Positions 16,026 through 23,974 are shown, counted from the first letter of the stretch. The stretch is DNA of 25,581 nt from JAAYYM01 sp964483155 (GCA_964483155.1 CAZAAC010000037.1:1-25581); one strand, 5' to 3'. Program-made: numbers and translations. Notes: a model not told the origin generated them from the letters alone.

Positions 16026-16985
16026 ATGAACGAAGAAATTGAAACAAATAAAATGGATTCAGAAATGACTGAAGATAAAATTGAAGTAATAGAAAAGATG
16101 GAAGATTATGCTTCTGCGCTAGAGTCTTCTTTTCAGGTCATTTCGGAAGGCGATTTATTGACAGGAACCGTTATAGGTGTGAGCGATACAGAAGTAGTTA
16201 TTGATTTGAATTATTATGCAGAAGGAATTATTCCCTTAGAAGAAATGAGCAATGACCCTGCTTTTTCCATGAAAGCTGATGTTAAGGTGGGCGATGAATT
16301 GACAGCAACCGTAATTAGAAAAGATGATGGGCATGGGAATATTTTGCTTTCTCGAAGAGAAGCAAATAATATTTTGGCATGGGATAAGCTGAAATTATTA
16401 CTGGATTCACAGGAAACGATTTCTGTCAAGGTTGCTGAAATCGTAAAGAGTGGTGTTGTCGCCTATGTCGAAGGAATACGCGGATTTATACCCGCTTCCA
16501 AACTATCTCTTAATTTTGTAGAAGATCTTGACTCTTTTGCGAACAAGGAAATTCAGGTGCGTGTCATTACTGCAGATCAAGAAAATGCAAAGCTTTTATT
16601 ATCCGCAAGAGAAATTTTAAGGGAACATGCTAATGAAGAACGCAAGGTTACAATATCCAATATGGAGGTGGGACTGATTGCCGAAGGTACCATTGAAAGC
16701 CTCCAACCTTATGGTGCATTTGTTAATCTTGGAAATAATTTATCTGGCTTGATACACATTTCTCAAATTTGTGAAAAACGTATTTCTCATCCTCGTGCTG
16801 TTTTAAAAGAGGGAGACATTGTGAAGGTAAAGATTATTGCCATAAAAGATGGAAAACTTAGTCTGAGCATGAAAGCACTAAATGACGTAACTGCTTCTGA
16901 AATCACACAAGAAACATATGATATTCCACAAAGTGAAGCAGTAACCACCTCGCTTGGTTCATTATTTGCAAAAATAAAATTATAG
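16026..16985 (+). CDS. S1-domain RNA-binding protein (ribosomal protein S1-like, three domains)
   Basis: A 319-residue protein with three S1 OB-fold repeats: about 41-110 ('EGDLLTGTVIGVSDTEVVID' to 'ILLSRREA'), 120-190 ('ISVKVAEIVKSGVVAYVEG', 'GFIPASKLS') and 212-283 ('IAEGTIESLQPYGAFVNL', 'SGLIHISQI', 'GKLSLSMKAL'). The third is closest to consensus. It has an acidic N-terminal tail and resembles the short S1-like proteins of Firmicutes that bind mRNA, rather than the six-domain S1 of proteobacteria. GGAGGA sits just before the ATG at 16026. It is probably transcribed with the DUF5721 gene and ends at a strong hairpin. Confidence 0.88.
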   Translation: MNEEIETNKMDSEMTEDKIEVIEKMEDYASALESSFQVISEGDLLTGTVIGVSDTEVVIDLNYYAEGIIPLEEMSNDPAFSMKADVKVGDELTATVIRKDDGHGNILLSRREANNILAWDKLKLLLDSQETISVKVAEIVKSGVVAYVEGIRGFIPASKLSLNFVEDLDSFANKEIQVRVITADQENAKLLLSAREILREHANEERKVTISNMEVGLIAEGTIESLQPYGAFVNLGNNLSGLIHISQICEKRISHPRAVLKEGDIVKVKIIAIKDGKLSLSMKALNDVTASEITQETYDIPQSEAVTTSLGSLFAKIKL

Positions 16986-17054
16986 ACAGCCCTTAGTTAT
17001 TGTTGTACCATTACTTTCACGACAATATGCAGACATCTGCCTGCTTCGCATTTT

Positions 17055-17096
17055 AACCAATAGGACATGCTCTTTCTGTAGCATGTCCTATTGGTT
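17055..17096. terminator. bidirectional hairpin terminator between convergent genes
   Basis: A 17-base perfect stem (17055-17071 with 17080-17096) and 8-base loop, 70 bases after the S1 gene stop and 23 bases after the flavoprotein stop on the other strand. T-rich bases follow on the plus side and A-rich on the other, so it can serve both units. Confidence 0.8.
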
Positions 17097-17118
17097 TGCT
17101 TCTTCATAAGAAGCTATC

Positions 17119-18627
17119 TTATTTCAAACTAATTTTTATTTTTTCCTGTCTACAAATTCTTTGGATTGCAAATTTTCCTGTTACAAGTGCTACTGGTAAT
17201 CCACCAGGTGCCTGCATATACATGCCCGCCAAATAGCAATTTTTTAGTCCTCTGATTATTCCCTTATGATTAAGCATTTTTGCTCCAGGTGTCATAAGAA
17301 ATGACATCCACGCACCATGATAAGCTGAACAAAATCTTTTATAGGTCATTGGTGTAAAACTGTCTATCATTCTTAGCTTTCCATCGAGTTCTGGGAAACG
17401 TTTTATAATTCTCTCCTCACACAATTTACCTATACGCTCTTTCTCAGCTTTATATGCTTCTTCATTTTGATAACACTTTTCCCACCACAGATAATCAGCA
17501 TCATTTTGATTAATAAACGTAGTTATAACTGACTTTCCTTTTGGCGCGAATTCTGGTTCATATGTATAATTTCGAATACTTAGGAGATCATATGTTGCCT
17601 CGCCTACCGTATATGGTGTAGTCTCAAATGTAAGGGTTATAGGATACTCTTTCAAATCTGCATCCACCGCAAATACTACATGTGCTGAGGTTGGCAGTGG
17701 ATAGTTTTTGGTATCGTTGAAACGCATTGTGAATTGTTCGTCATGATACTGCCCTTTTAATAGTTTTTCAAATGTATAATACACATCCGATGCGGCTATG
17801 ACATAGTCGGCCAAGACCGTGGTCTGATCAATAAGCTTTACACCTATAGCCTTTGCTTTAGAAGTTCCTTGATTTGCAATCACTATTTCGTCAACGCCCA
17901 TCTTCGTCACAATTCTGCCGCCCAGGCTGCTATATTTTTCAGCTATACGAAGCGCCATTTTTCTGCTTCCACCCTCGGGGATTGCGCCATCTCCACAGCA
18001 TACTGTTGCCATAGAAAAAAGGAAAGCTGCTATACTATAACCATCTGGCATTGCATATTTAAATAACTTTTTCAATGCTGGGTGATGATACTTATTTCCA
18101 TACTCTTCACAACTGACTGATGCATATTTTTTCATAACCAAACCTGCATCTTTACACTTTATTCCAAACTTCAAAATTTCTATTGCACTCATCATCTCAA
18201 AAGGTGCTTTTGCCGGCATATCCATCTTTCCTGCTACCTTAATGTCATTTATCAGTTCATCAATCAGTGCTCCATCTTCTGGCGATATCCCCTTCAGTTC
18301 AGCCCTTAATTTATCATAATTTTTCCAGAGAGTAATTGTTTGATTATCAAACTCAAATCTGCCAAAATACGGTATTTGAATTAAATTAATATCATCACCT
18401 AAAGCACCTACTTCGCGCCATGCATCATTCAAATCCGTTCCTTTTGCGGAACCTGTCAACCAATGTATGCAATTATCAATATGATATCCCTCTCTGTCCC
18501 AACCTGTACACTGCCCCCCCACAATACTATGCTTTTCGTAAATTACGCTTTCAAAGCCATATTTTTGGGCATATACTCCTGCTGAAAGTCCTGCTATTCC
18601 ACCACCAATAATGATTATTTTTTTCAT
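17119..18627 (-). CDS. CrtI/phytoene-desaturase-like FAD-dependent oxidoreductase
   Basis: A 502-residue flavoprotein. The dinucleotide-binding motif is 'IIIGGGIAGLSAGVYAQKYG' (G8, G10, G13), followed by 'VIYEKHSIVGGQCTGW'. The C-terminal FAD motif is 'NCYLAGMYMQAPGGLPVALVTG', typical of the phytoene desaturase / retinol saturase group. No squalene or phytoene synthase gene is near, so carotenoid synthesis is not indicated; the substrate is unknown and could be a lipid or polyene. AGGAGG lies 11 bases before the ATG at 18627. It is 88 bases after a TetR gene in the same direction, with a dyad in the gap, so control by that regulator is likely. Confidence 0.85.
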   Translation of the reverse strand: MKKIIIIGGGIAGLSAGVYAQKYGFESVIYEKHSIVGGQCTGWDREGYHIDNCIHWLTGSAKGTDLNDAWREVGALGDDINLIQIPYFGRFEFDNQTITLWKNYDKLRAELKGISPEDGALIDELINDIKVAGKMDMPAKAPFEMMSAIEILKFGIKCKDAGLVMKKYASVSCEEYGNKYHHPALKKLFKYAMPDGYSIAAFLFSMATVCCGDGAIPEGGSRKMALRIAEKYSSLGGRIVTKMGVDEIVIANQGTSKAKAIGVKLIDQTTVLADYVIAASDVYYTFEKLLKGQYHDEQFTMRFNDTKNYPLPTSAHVVFAVDADLKEYPITLTFETTPYTVGEATYDLLSIRNYTYEPEFAPKGKSVITTFINQNDADYLWWEKCYQNEEAYKAEKERIGKLCEERIIKRFPELDGKLRMIDSFTPMTYKRFCSAYHGAWMSFLMTPGAKMLNHKGIIRGLKNCYLAGMYMQAPGGLPVALVTGKFAIQRICRQEKIKISLK

Positions 18628-18650
18628 TTTATGCTTTTCCTCCTTGTTTA

Positions 18651-18669
18651 TACGTATTTAATTTACGTA
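18651..18669. promoter_or_regulatory. candidate TetR operator (TACGTA dyad)
   Basis: TACGTATTTAATTTACGTA is an inverted repeat of two TACGTA elements with a 7-base AT centre. It lies in the gap between the TetR stop and the flavoprotein start, 23 bases upstream of the flavoprotein ATG. Size and symmetry fit a TetR-family operator; binding is inferred. Confidence 0.55.
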
Positions 18670-18715
18670 ATTCCCTGCACAATTCAATTATGTACTCATT
18701 GATATGATGTATCAT

Positions 18716-19288
18716 TTAACATTTTAGAATATCAACAAACCACTCTGCCTTAGGAAGTGGCAGGCTCATATCTCTAGCATAAGCTTGTGCAACCCCCTGT
18801 ATTGCACTCCAAAAGGTTAATGACAATGCTTTTGGATCTCCTTCTTTCAATTGCCCTGCTTCCTGCCCTTTTACAATCAGCGGGATACACTCATAAATGG
18901 ATAATGTCTGCTTCATTAATTCCTTGATTCTGTCTGTCTGTGGTTCGGAATAATATGCTTGTGTCATCAAAACAAATAATTTTGCAGAAAGCGGATGACA
19001 TGTTAATGAGTTTATAATCATTTCTGCTGCTTCTCTAAAAAATGTAATAGGATCTTCTTTGCACAAGCCCCGCATTGCTTGTGGTCCACTTACTCCTATT
19101 TCAATCAGAGACTCATACAATTTCTCCTTTGACTCAAAATAATGAAATAAGAGTCCTGTACTCATGTTTGCAGTAGCTGCGATATCACTAACTTTTGTTG
19201 CTGCATATCCTTTTTTAATGAACAAATCTAAACCTACAGCAAGAATATCTGCTTTTCTCTGCTCCTTTTGCTCTTCCCTGCTTATCAT
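18716..19288 (-). CDS. TetR/AcrR family transcriptional regulator
   Basis: A 190-residue repressor of normal length. The N-terminal helix-turn-helix (about 10-56) reads 'ADILAVGLDLFIKKGYAATKVSDIA', 'ANMSTGLLFHYFESKEKLYESLIE', the TetR signature. The C-terminal ligand domain is all helical and not diagnostic; 'CKEDPITFFREAAEMIINSL' resembles regulators of lipid or drug responses. The open frame reaches 19441, but the ATG at 19288 has AAAGGAG a few bases upstream and fits the family start. The regulated target is probably the flavoprotein gene 88 bases downstream. Confidence 0.9.
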   Translation of the reverse strand: MISREEQKEQRKADILAVGLDLFIKKGYAATKVSDIAATANMSTGLLFHYFESKEKLYESLIEIGVSGPQAMRGLCKEDPITFFREAAEMIINSLTCHPLSAKLFVLMTQAYYSEPQTDRIKELMKQTLSIYECIPLIVKGQEAGQLKEGDPKALSLTFWSAIQGVAQAYARDMSLPLPKAEWFVDILKC

Positions 19289-19331
19289 CTTGCTCCTTTT
19301 TCCATACTGTTTTATCGTTGAACTATTATTC

Positions 19332-19375
19332 ATTGAATTCTTGTTCAATATATCATAGTTAAAATATTTAAACAA
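19332..19375 (-). promoter_or_regulatory. tetR promoter with overlapping dyad
   Basis: Minus strand: -35 TTGTTT (19370-19375), 17-base spacer, -10 TATATT (19347-19352). The inverted repeat ATTGAA-TTCTTG-TTCAAT (19332-19349) overlaps the -10 and could be an autoregulatory site, but it differs from the TACGTA dyad. Confidence 0.45.
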
Positions 19376-19441
19376 CTGACAAATGTCATAATAAAAAACA
19401 GATTTATCACCTTCTCTAAGTCTGGTTGAACGCATTAGCAA

Positions 19442-20737
19442 CTAATTCCTTTCAGCAAAGTGCTTATTTGGGAATGAAGTTTCAATTTCTTCAATAATAC
19501 TATCTTCTGCTTTTTTGTATACAATAATAATATGCTCCATTGCTATGGACAGCTGACTCAATAGTTGCTCTTCCCTTTCGACTTGTTCGACAATTTTTAT
19601 GAGTAATTTTCCACTTAGTGCAACAACACTATCTTCTATGCCTGCTTTTACAATTGCCATTTGTATCTCTTCTTTTACTTGTAAAACACGTCTTACTCCA
19701 ACTGACATTTCCTGCTGTGCCGCCGACATTACACATAAATTAATCTTGAATCCCTCTGATGTAGTTGCATTTAATGTTTTTGTCAATTCCAGCAAGTGTC
19801 TTTTTATCATTTCCTTTTCAAATTCTTCAGATTGATCTGCACTTAATGCGCCCGCCAAAATTGCTCCCAACGTATCAACAACCTTTTCTCCCGTTCCATT
19901 TGGTAAATCGTCTAAAAAAATGACTCCATCGGCTAAAAATCCCTCTAATATATGTAGTTCCTCATCCTGCCCTCTCACAGATGCAAAATTCCCATTTTTA
20001 TCAAATACATTATCTTTTAGAAGTGGAATACCACTATGTGCATTAAGACCCGATTCACTATTTTCAACAAATATGCGTTTTCCTGCAATTGATAGGAGTA
20101 GAATATTTACATAGTCATTATGTGCACTAATAGATGTTATTTTTTTTCTTGCATCTGTTAGATTTGGTTGATAAAAATTTACAAAATCTCTATTGAAACC
20201 TTGCCCATCATAGGAAACACAACGATCAACCTGTTCCTCACAAACAACAGTAACATATTGTGCAAAATTACCGCCTTTTGAATGCCCGGCTACCGTAATA
20301 TTATGATATTCTGCACACTGTGTATGAATAAATTCTGCCGCTTTTTTTTGTAGAATTGTTTCTCTTACGTATTCTGCTATAATGTTGTCTGTCCATGCAT
20401 TATAATTTCCACCTGTCCCTCTATATACGACAGTCGCCTCTCCCATACTGTTTACAAAGCAAGCGNNNNNNNNNNCTCTAATACCTTCCTCGTTAATTAC
20501 TTGTGCTACTTGTAATTCCTTAAACGTTTCTGAGGAAGCATCCATCTCTTGAAAAATATACAATGCATCCTCCGTCTTCATTCCACCGCTTACAGCACCT
20601 ATTTTTGTGGAATCAAATTCACCCGTCTCCCCTTTGAGAGACTGTAGGACATTTCCAATCTTTCCTTTGGTTACAGAGTGATCCATGTACAAATAATTGC
20701 TGAGTATTAATAATTCTTTTTCACTTAATTCATGCAT
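19442..20737 (-). CDS. DUF2974-type lipase / candidate T7SS effector with C-terminal helical domain (contains 10 N)
   Basis: An alpha/beta-hydrolase of 431 codons. The nucleophile elbow is 'VAGHSKGGNFAQY' (Ser153), as in the DUF2974 (Mbeg1-like) lipase family. 'VVYRGTGG' (about 103-110) fits the oxyanion site, Asp208 in 'SAHNDYVN' and His234 in 'ESGLNAHSG' fit the acid and base. After about residue 285 the protein changes to helices with heptad-like hydrophobics and no known domain, about 145 residues. There is no signal peptide. The start ATG overlaps the stop of the VWA-FHA gene by 8 bases, so it belongs to the T7SS-like operon as its last gene. Ten N at 20466-20475 hide residues about 88-91; the frame agrees on both sides if the length is right. 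Secretion is inferred from context. It could also be a cytoplasmic lipase. Confidence 0.8.
   Translation of the reverse strand: MHELSEKELLILSNYLYMDHSVTKGKIGNVLQSLKGETGEFDSTKIGAVSGGMKTEDALYIFQEMDASSETFKELQVAQVINEEGIRXXXXACFVNSMGEATVVYRGTGGNYNAWTDNIIAEYVRETILQKKAAEFIHTQCAEYHNITVAGHSKGGNFAQYVTVVCEEQVDRCVSYDGQGFNRDFVNFYQPNLTDARKKITSISAHNDYVNILLLSIAGKRIFVENSESGLNAHSGIPLLKDNVFDKNGNFASVRGQDEELHILEGFLADGVIFLDDLPNGTGEKVVDTLGAILAGALSADQSEEFEKEMIKRHLLELTKTLNATTSEGFKINLCVMSAAQQEMSVGVRRVLQVKEEIQMAIVKAGIEDSVVALSGKLLIKIVEQVEREEQLLSQLSIAMEHIIIVYKKAEDSIIEEIETSFPNKHFAERN
20466..20475. other. run of 10 N (assembly gap) inside the lipase gene
   Basis: Ten unknown bases. The reading frame is the same before and after, so the gap may be near its true length, but hidden extra sequence or a frameshift cannot be excluded. 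Confidence 0.99.
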
Positions 20738-22319
20738 GCAGATTCCACCCCACCTTCATTTCTACTTGCCCAATCCTGAGAATGTTTCCATGAAATATTT
20801 CAGTCTCGGAAAGTACTCTTATTCCATTTACTCTTGTACCATTTGATGAGCACAGGTCTTTTACAAAAAACCTCCCATTTCTATTTTCTATTTCACAATG
20901 ACGCCCTGATACGGATTCATCATAATCAATTATGACATTATTATTCTTAGAACTCCTTCCAACCATAATGCTATCTTTAATTGGCAGTGAATAATACTTT
21001 GCAGGATTATTTTGATCCGTTAATGTAATTTCATAGATATCATATTCCTCAAAAAGAAGTCTTGTTTCTTCTTCTGTCTCCGCATCATGGCTCAAAAGAA
21101 TAGTATCCGACTCCATATCTTTTTTTATTGTCCTTTTCTGTGATTGATATGATTCTATTTCTAATGCATTTCCATTTTTCTTTTTTATATATATAAATAG
21201 CATATATATTCCTAACAGAATGATCAGCACTATACTCGTAGCACACAAGAACCATAGCAGAAGCATTCCATTTTCGCCTTCTGCCCTATTGTTTACGATG
21301 AGAGGTGTTCTCTCAGACTGGCTCTCCTTTACGGCCTGCTTTAAATTGTCGTCCACATTGAGAATGTTTTCACTCACTATTTCAATATTTTCTGTAATGA
21401 TTGCAGGTAGTCTGACTTCTGTTTCTAAATCTGTTTCTCTTCCTTTTGACACAAGTGTCATTTTCATATTTGTAATTCTTCCATCAGCAATTTCCGCGTC
21501 CGGTAGTATCCTAATATGTAGCAATTCTCTTTCTGAAAGCATATCGCTTACGATACCTTCAAGGTCACCATCACTTGTCACTCGATATTCTCTTGCACCA
21601 GTAATTCTCGATATTGCAGACATATGACCGGTTGCGCCGATATTGCCCCCGGTCACACATCCAATGGCATAAATAGGGTATGGATTCTGTGATAATATAG
21701 TATATAATTCTTCTCTTGTATGCTTCCATGATTCTTGCTCCTGTCCGTCCGAAATTAGTATTATCCTCTTATAAACTGGCTCGGTCTCCTCATTCCATTT
21801 GCTAACTGCTTCATATACAGCATCTGTCAAAAACGTATCACGATTACGATATTCAATACCTATTACTGCATCCTCTAACTGCGCATATAAATTTGTATAA
21901 TCTGACAGAATTTCTGTTTCTTCTCCAAATGTCGCTACCATAAATTTTTCATTTTCAGACGCATTTGCAAATAAATCCAACACAACAGTTTCAATTCTTT
22001 TCTGATGCTTGCGCCCAACCGAAATGGAATTGTCAATCAATACCAGTGTGCGTCGTTCTTCCTCCGCCTCCTGCAGTGTATGCCATCCTACTTCATGACG
22101 AGTTGTATTGCCAATCTGGCATTTTACATCCTCCACCTGCGATGCACCAGTAACAAAAAGATGAATTTCTGCTTCAGTCGTATATTGCTGTAATATATGC
22201 ACTATGTCTTTTTGATCTGCCAGCTTTTCTGCATCAGCGTACACAAAAACCTTTTTACAAATACAACATAATAAACAGGCAATAACAAGAATTGTGAAGT
22301 GATACTTTCTTTTTTTCAT
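20730..22319 (-). CDS. VWA - transmembrane - FHA protein of the T7SS-like locus
   Basis: A 529-residue single-span membrane protein. It has a signal peptide (about 1-29), an extracellular von Willebrand A domain (about 90-265) with an intact MIDAS (D96-x-S98-x-S100, Thr162/165, Asp191 in 'ISDGQE'), a beta region to about 345, a TM helix (about 352-378), a charged cytoplasmic linker (379-425) and a C-terminal FHA domain (about 430-525) with Gly454-Arg455, Ser471, Arg473-His474 and Asn493-Gly494. FHA domains bind phosphothreonine peptides; VWA domains bind protein partners through a metal ion. The topology would link the outside to Ser/Thr-kinase signalling or to the secretion ATPase. The linker has two Asp/Glu-Thr-x-Leu-Leu motifs. 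It follows the WXG100 genes by 56 bases and overlaps the lipase gene. No kinase gene is visible. Confidence 0.88.
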   Translation of the reverse strand: MKKRKYHFTILVIACLLCCICKKVFVYADAEKLADQKDIVHILQQYTTEAEIHLFVTGASQVEDVKCQIGNTTRHEVGWHTLQEAEEERRTLVLIDNSISVGRKHQKRIETVVLDLFANASENEKFMVATFGEETEILSDYTNLYAQLEDAVIGIEYRNRDTFLTDAVYEAVSKWNEETEPVYKRIILISDGQEQESWKHTREELYTILSQNPYPIYAIGCVTGGNIGATGHMSAISRITGAREYRVTSDGDLEGIVSDMLSERELLHIRILPDAEIADGRITNMKMTLVSKGRETDLETEVRLPAIITENIEIVSENILNVDDNLKQAVKESQSERTPLIVNNRAEGENGMLLLWFLCATSIVLIILLGIYMLFIYIKKKNGNALEIESYQSQKRTIKKDMESDTILLSHDAETEEETRLLFEEYDIYEITLTDQNNPAKYYSLPIKDSIMVGRSSKNNNVIIDYDESVSGRHCEIENRNGRFFVKDLCSSNGTRVNGIRVLSETEIFHGNILRIGQVEMKVGWNLHA

Positions 22320-22375
22320 ACTTTCCTCCCAACAGAATCTTAAATACTTTTCACTATTTTTAGAGATTTTCTTTC

Positions 22376-22690
22376 TTAAACAATAATTTCTGTTAGAAGC
22401 TTATTACTTTCATCCATATTAACTGCCTCAGCTATTTGGTATTCACGTGCCATCTCGTTCAGATCAGTAACATGTTCCTGTATCATTCGATTGATTTTAT
22501 CAATATCGTCCTGGAGACCGTTGAATTTATTACTATATGCTGTTGACGCGTCACCTTGCCATATTGATTTGAGTCCATTAATAATAGTTGTCATCTCCTG
22601 TGTTAATGAACTAATGGTTTTTCCAGTTGATGAAAATTCTTCTGATGCCTGTATTAATTTTTCTGGTGTTACTTTTAAAATCCCTTCCAT
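22376..22690 (-). CDS. WXG100 family protein (WQG, YxxxE)
   Basis: A 104-residue helical hairpin protein of the ESAT-6/EsxA family. The turn motif is Trp44-Gln-Gly46 and the C-terminal export motif is Tyr84-Q-I-A-Glu88. Proteins of this type are exported by T7SS as dimers, often with a partner. The frame can be opened 30 bases upstream, but AAAGGA lies about 10 bases before the ATG at 22690. It is the fourth of four WXG100-like genes in the operon, 26 bases after the third, and the closest to the family consensus together with that one. Confidence 0.92.
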   Translation of the reverse strand: MEGILKVTPEKLIQASEEFSSTGKTISSLTQEMTTIINGLKSIWQGDASTAYSNKFNGLQDDIDKINRMIQEHVTDLNEMAREYQIAEAVNMDESNKLLTEIIV

Positions 22691-22716
22691 AATTAATTTT
22701 TCCTTTCTGCTATTGT

Positions 22717-23016
22717 TCAATATGTGCGTGCTGCTGCGATATTCATATTTTTGCTTTCTGCCTGTTCATATTTCTGCGCGATTACTAAAAGTGCTGCAAT
22801 ATACTGATTAATTGCACTTTGAAAACTATCCATTTGTCCTTTATCCTTTACAAATGCTGTGTGAAAGGCACTATTCGCTTGTCCCTCCCACATTGTTTTC
22901 AGACTTTGCTCTGCCCCCTCCAAATTTGTCACCTGTGTCTGCAGGTTTGTATTTAATCCTCTTAACTGTTCTGCTTGTTTACGTAATAATGAAGATGTCA
23001 CTTGAATAAGTCCCAT
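22717..23016 (-). CDS. WXG100 family protein (WEG, YxxxE)
   Basis: A 99-residue member with Trp43-Glu-Gly45 between two helices and Tyr83-E-Q-A-Glu87 near the end. AAGGAGG lies just before the ATG at 23016. Both family motifs are intact, so it is a likely T7SS substrate and possible partner of the next gene product. Confidence 0.92.
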   Translation of the reverse strand: MGLIQVTSSLLRKQAEQLRGLNTNLQTQVTNLEGAEQSLKTMWEGQANSAFHTAFVKDKGQMDSFQSAINQYIAALLVIAQKYEQAESKNMNIAAARTY

Positions 23017-23036
23017 TTTGTTCCTCCTTTTATTTG

Positions 23037-23348
23037 TTACAAAAGTTTTGTTCCTGTATGCTGCAAAGCAGCAAGTTCAGCTCCGTAAATAATTGAAGCA
23101 GTTGTTTTTACTGCATAAGAAATTTTATGTAAATCATCTTCTGTCTTTTTCATTTCTTTCATAAGAACATCAAATTTCGTAATATAGTGTGTAGCATTTT
23201 CTCCTTGCCACGCCATATTTACCATCTGCTTAGAATTTATAACTTCCGAAGACAGGGCCAATCCTATTTCATCTGCTATACAATCTAATTTTTCAGCATA
23301 GCTTTGTGCTTTTCTAAAATCAATATTGATTTTCTCCCTTATTTGCAT
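23037..23348 (-). CDS. WXG100-like protein (WQG, export motif lost)
   Basis: A 103-residue helical hairpin with Trp47-Gln-Gly49. The C-terminal helix ends 'ASIIYGAELAALQHTG', with no Tyr-x-x-x-Asp/Glu, so it may need a partner for export or act inside the cell. Its ATG overlaps the stop of the preceding gene by 10 bases in another frame; no good ribosome site is seen, so translation is probably coupled. Pairing with that preceding product is likely (inference). Confidence 0.82.
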   Translation of the reverse strand: MQIREKINIDFRKAQSYAEKLDCIADEIGLALSSEVINSKQMVNMAWQGENATHYITKFDVLMKEMKKTEDDLHKISYAVKTTASIIYGAELAALQHTGTKLL

Positions 23349-23638
23349 GATACATATTCACCAACCTCCCTTTCTGCTATCTGATAATTTTTATGTATTG
23401 TATCCAGTGTTTTAAATGCATCCCATATATAAGATAACAACATACTCATTTGCATTGCATCATTTCTGATTGCTATCATAAATATACTATTTGCTTCACT
23501 ATCCCATGACAGATTCATTTTAGCAGTACTATCTTCAAGTTCCTTCATTGCCCCTTTTAAAGCAATAAAAATTTCTTCCATTCGTTCTTCTGCTACTTTC
23601 ATCCTTAGTAGTTCTGCTTCAATGATACTGCTTGCCAT
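23339..23638 (-). CDS. divergent WXG100-like protein (WDS in place of WXG, YxxxE)
   Basis: A 99-residue two-helix protein of WXG100 size and position. The turn has Trp45-Asp-Ser47, so the glycine is replaced by serine, while Tyr85-Q-I-A-Glu89 is present. AGGAGG precedes the ATG at 23638. It overlaps the next gene by 10 bases, suggesting that one supplies the export motif and the other the WXG turn of a heterodimer. Confidence 0.8.
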   Translation of the reverse strand: MASSIIEAELLRMKVAEERMEEIFIALKGAMKELEDSTAKMNLSWDSEANSIFMIAIRNDAMQMSMLLSYIWDAFKTLDTIHKNYQIAEREVGEYVSCK

Positions 23639-23649
23639 TTGATTGCCTC

Positions 23650-23898
23650 CTATACCAGTAGTAATCTATTCCCACTTCTTATATTGTAATTGCGAAGTGT
23701 TTGATTTTTTTGCAATATTTGCTTTTCAGTAATAGAGCAAAGCAGAAATTCATGGCCTTCTTCTTCAATTGCACACTGCTCTTTATTCTTAAGGATATCG
23801 CACACTTGATTAATGATTTCTCCTATCGGTACATCATCGCGGAGCTTAAAATCATATTTCTTAAAAAAACGCGGAACACTGATGTCTACAATCACCAT
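23650..23898 (-). CDS. YukD/EsaB-like ubiquitin-fold T7SS protein
   Basis: An 82-residue protein with the beta-grasp pattern of the YukD/EsaB family: strand 'MVIVDISVP', strand 'YDFKLRDDVPIGEII', helix 'NQVCDILKN', then 'FLLCSITEKQILQKNQTL' and the final strand 'NYNIRSGNRLLLV'. EsaB-type proteins are small cytosolic accessory factors of Firmicutes T7SS. GGAGGTG is placed 6 bases before the ATG at 23898; the frame opens 18 bases earlier at ATG but overlaps the ribosome site. It lies 76 bases after the EssC gene and 11 before the WXG100-like set. Confidence 0.85.
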   Translation of the reverse strand: MVIVDISVPRFFKKYDFKLRDDVPIGEIINQVCDILKNKEQCAIEEEGHEFLLCSITEKQILQKNQTLRNYNIRSGNRLLLV

Positions 23899-23974
23899 TT
23901 TCTCACCTCCCTTCATACTTTTTCATGCTTCATTTTCTGTATGTTACTGATACGATTTGGAACAATGGAATACA

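Noticed and set aside
17119..18627. Carotenoid biosynthesis cluster
   Set aside because: Only a CrtI-like oxidoreductase is present, with no prenyl synthase or phytoene/squalene synthase nearby.
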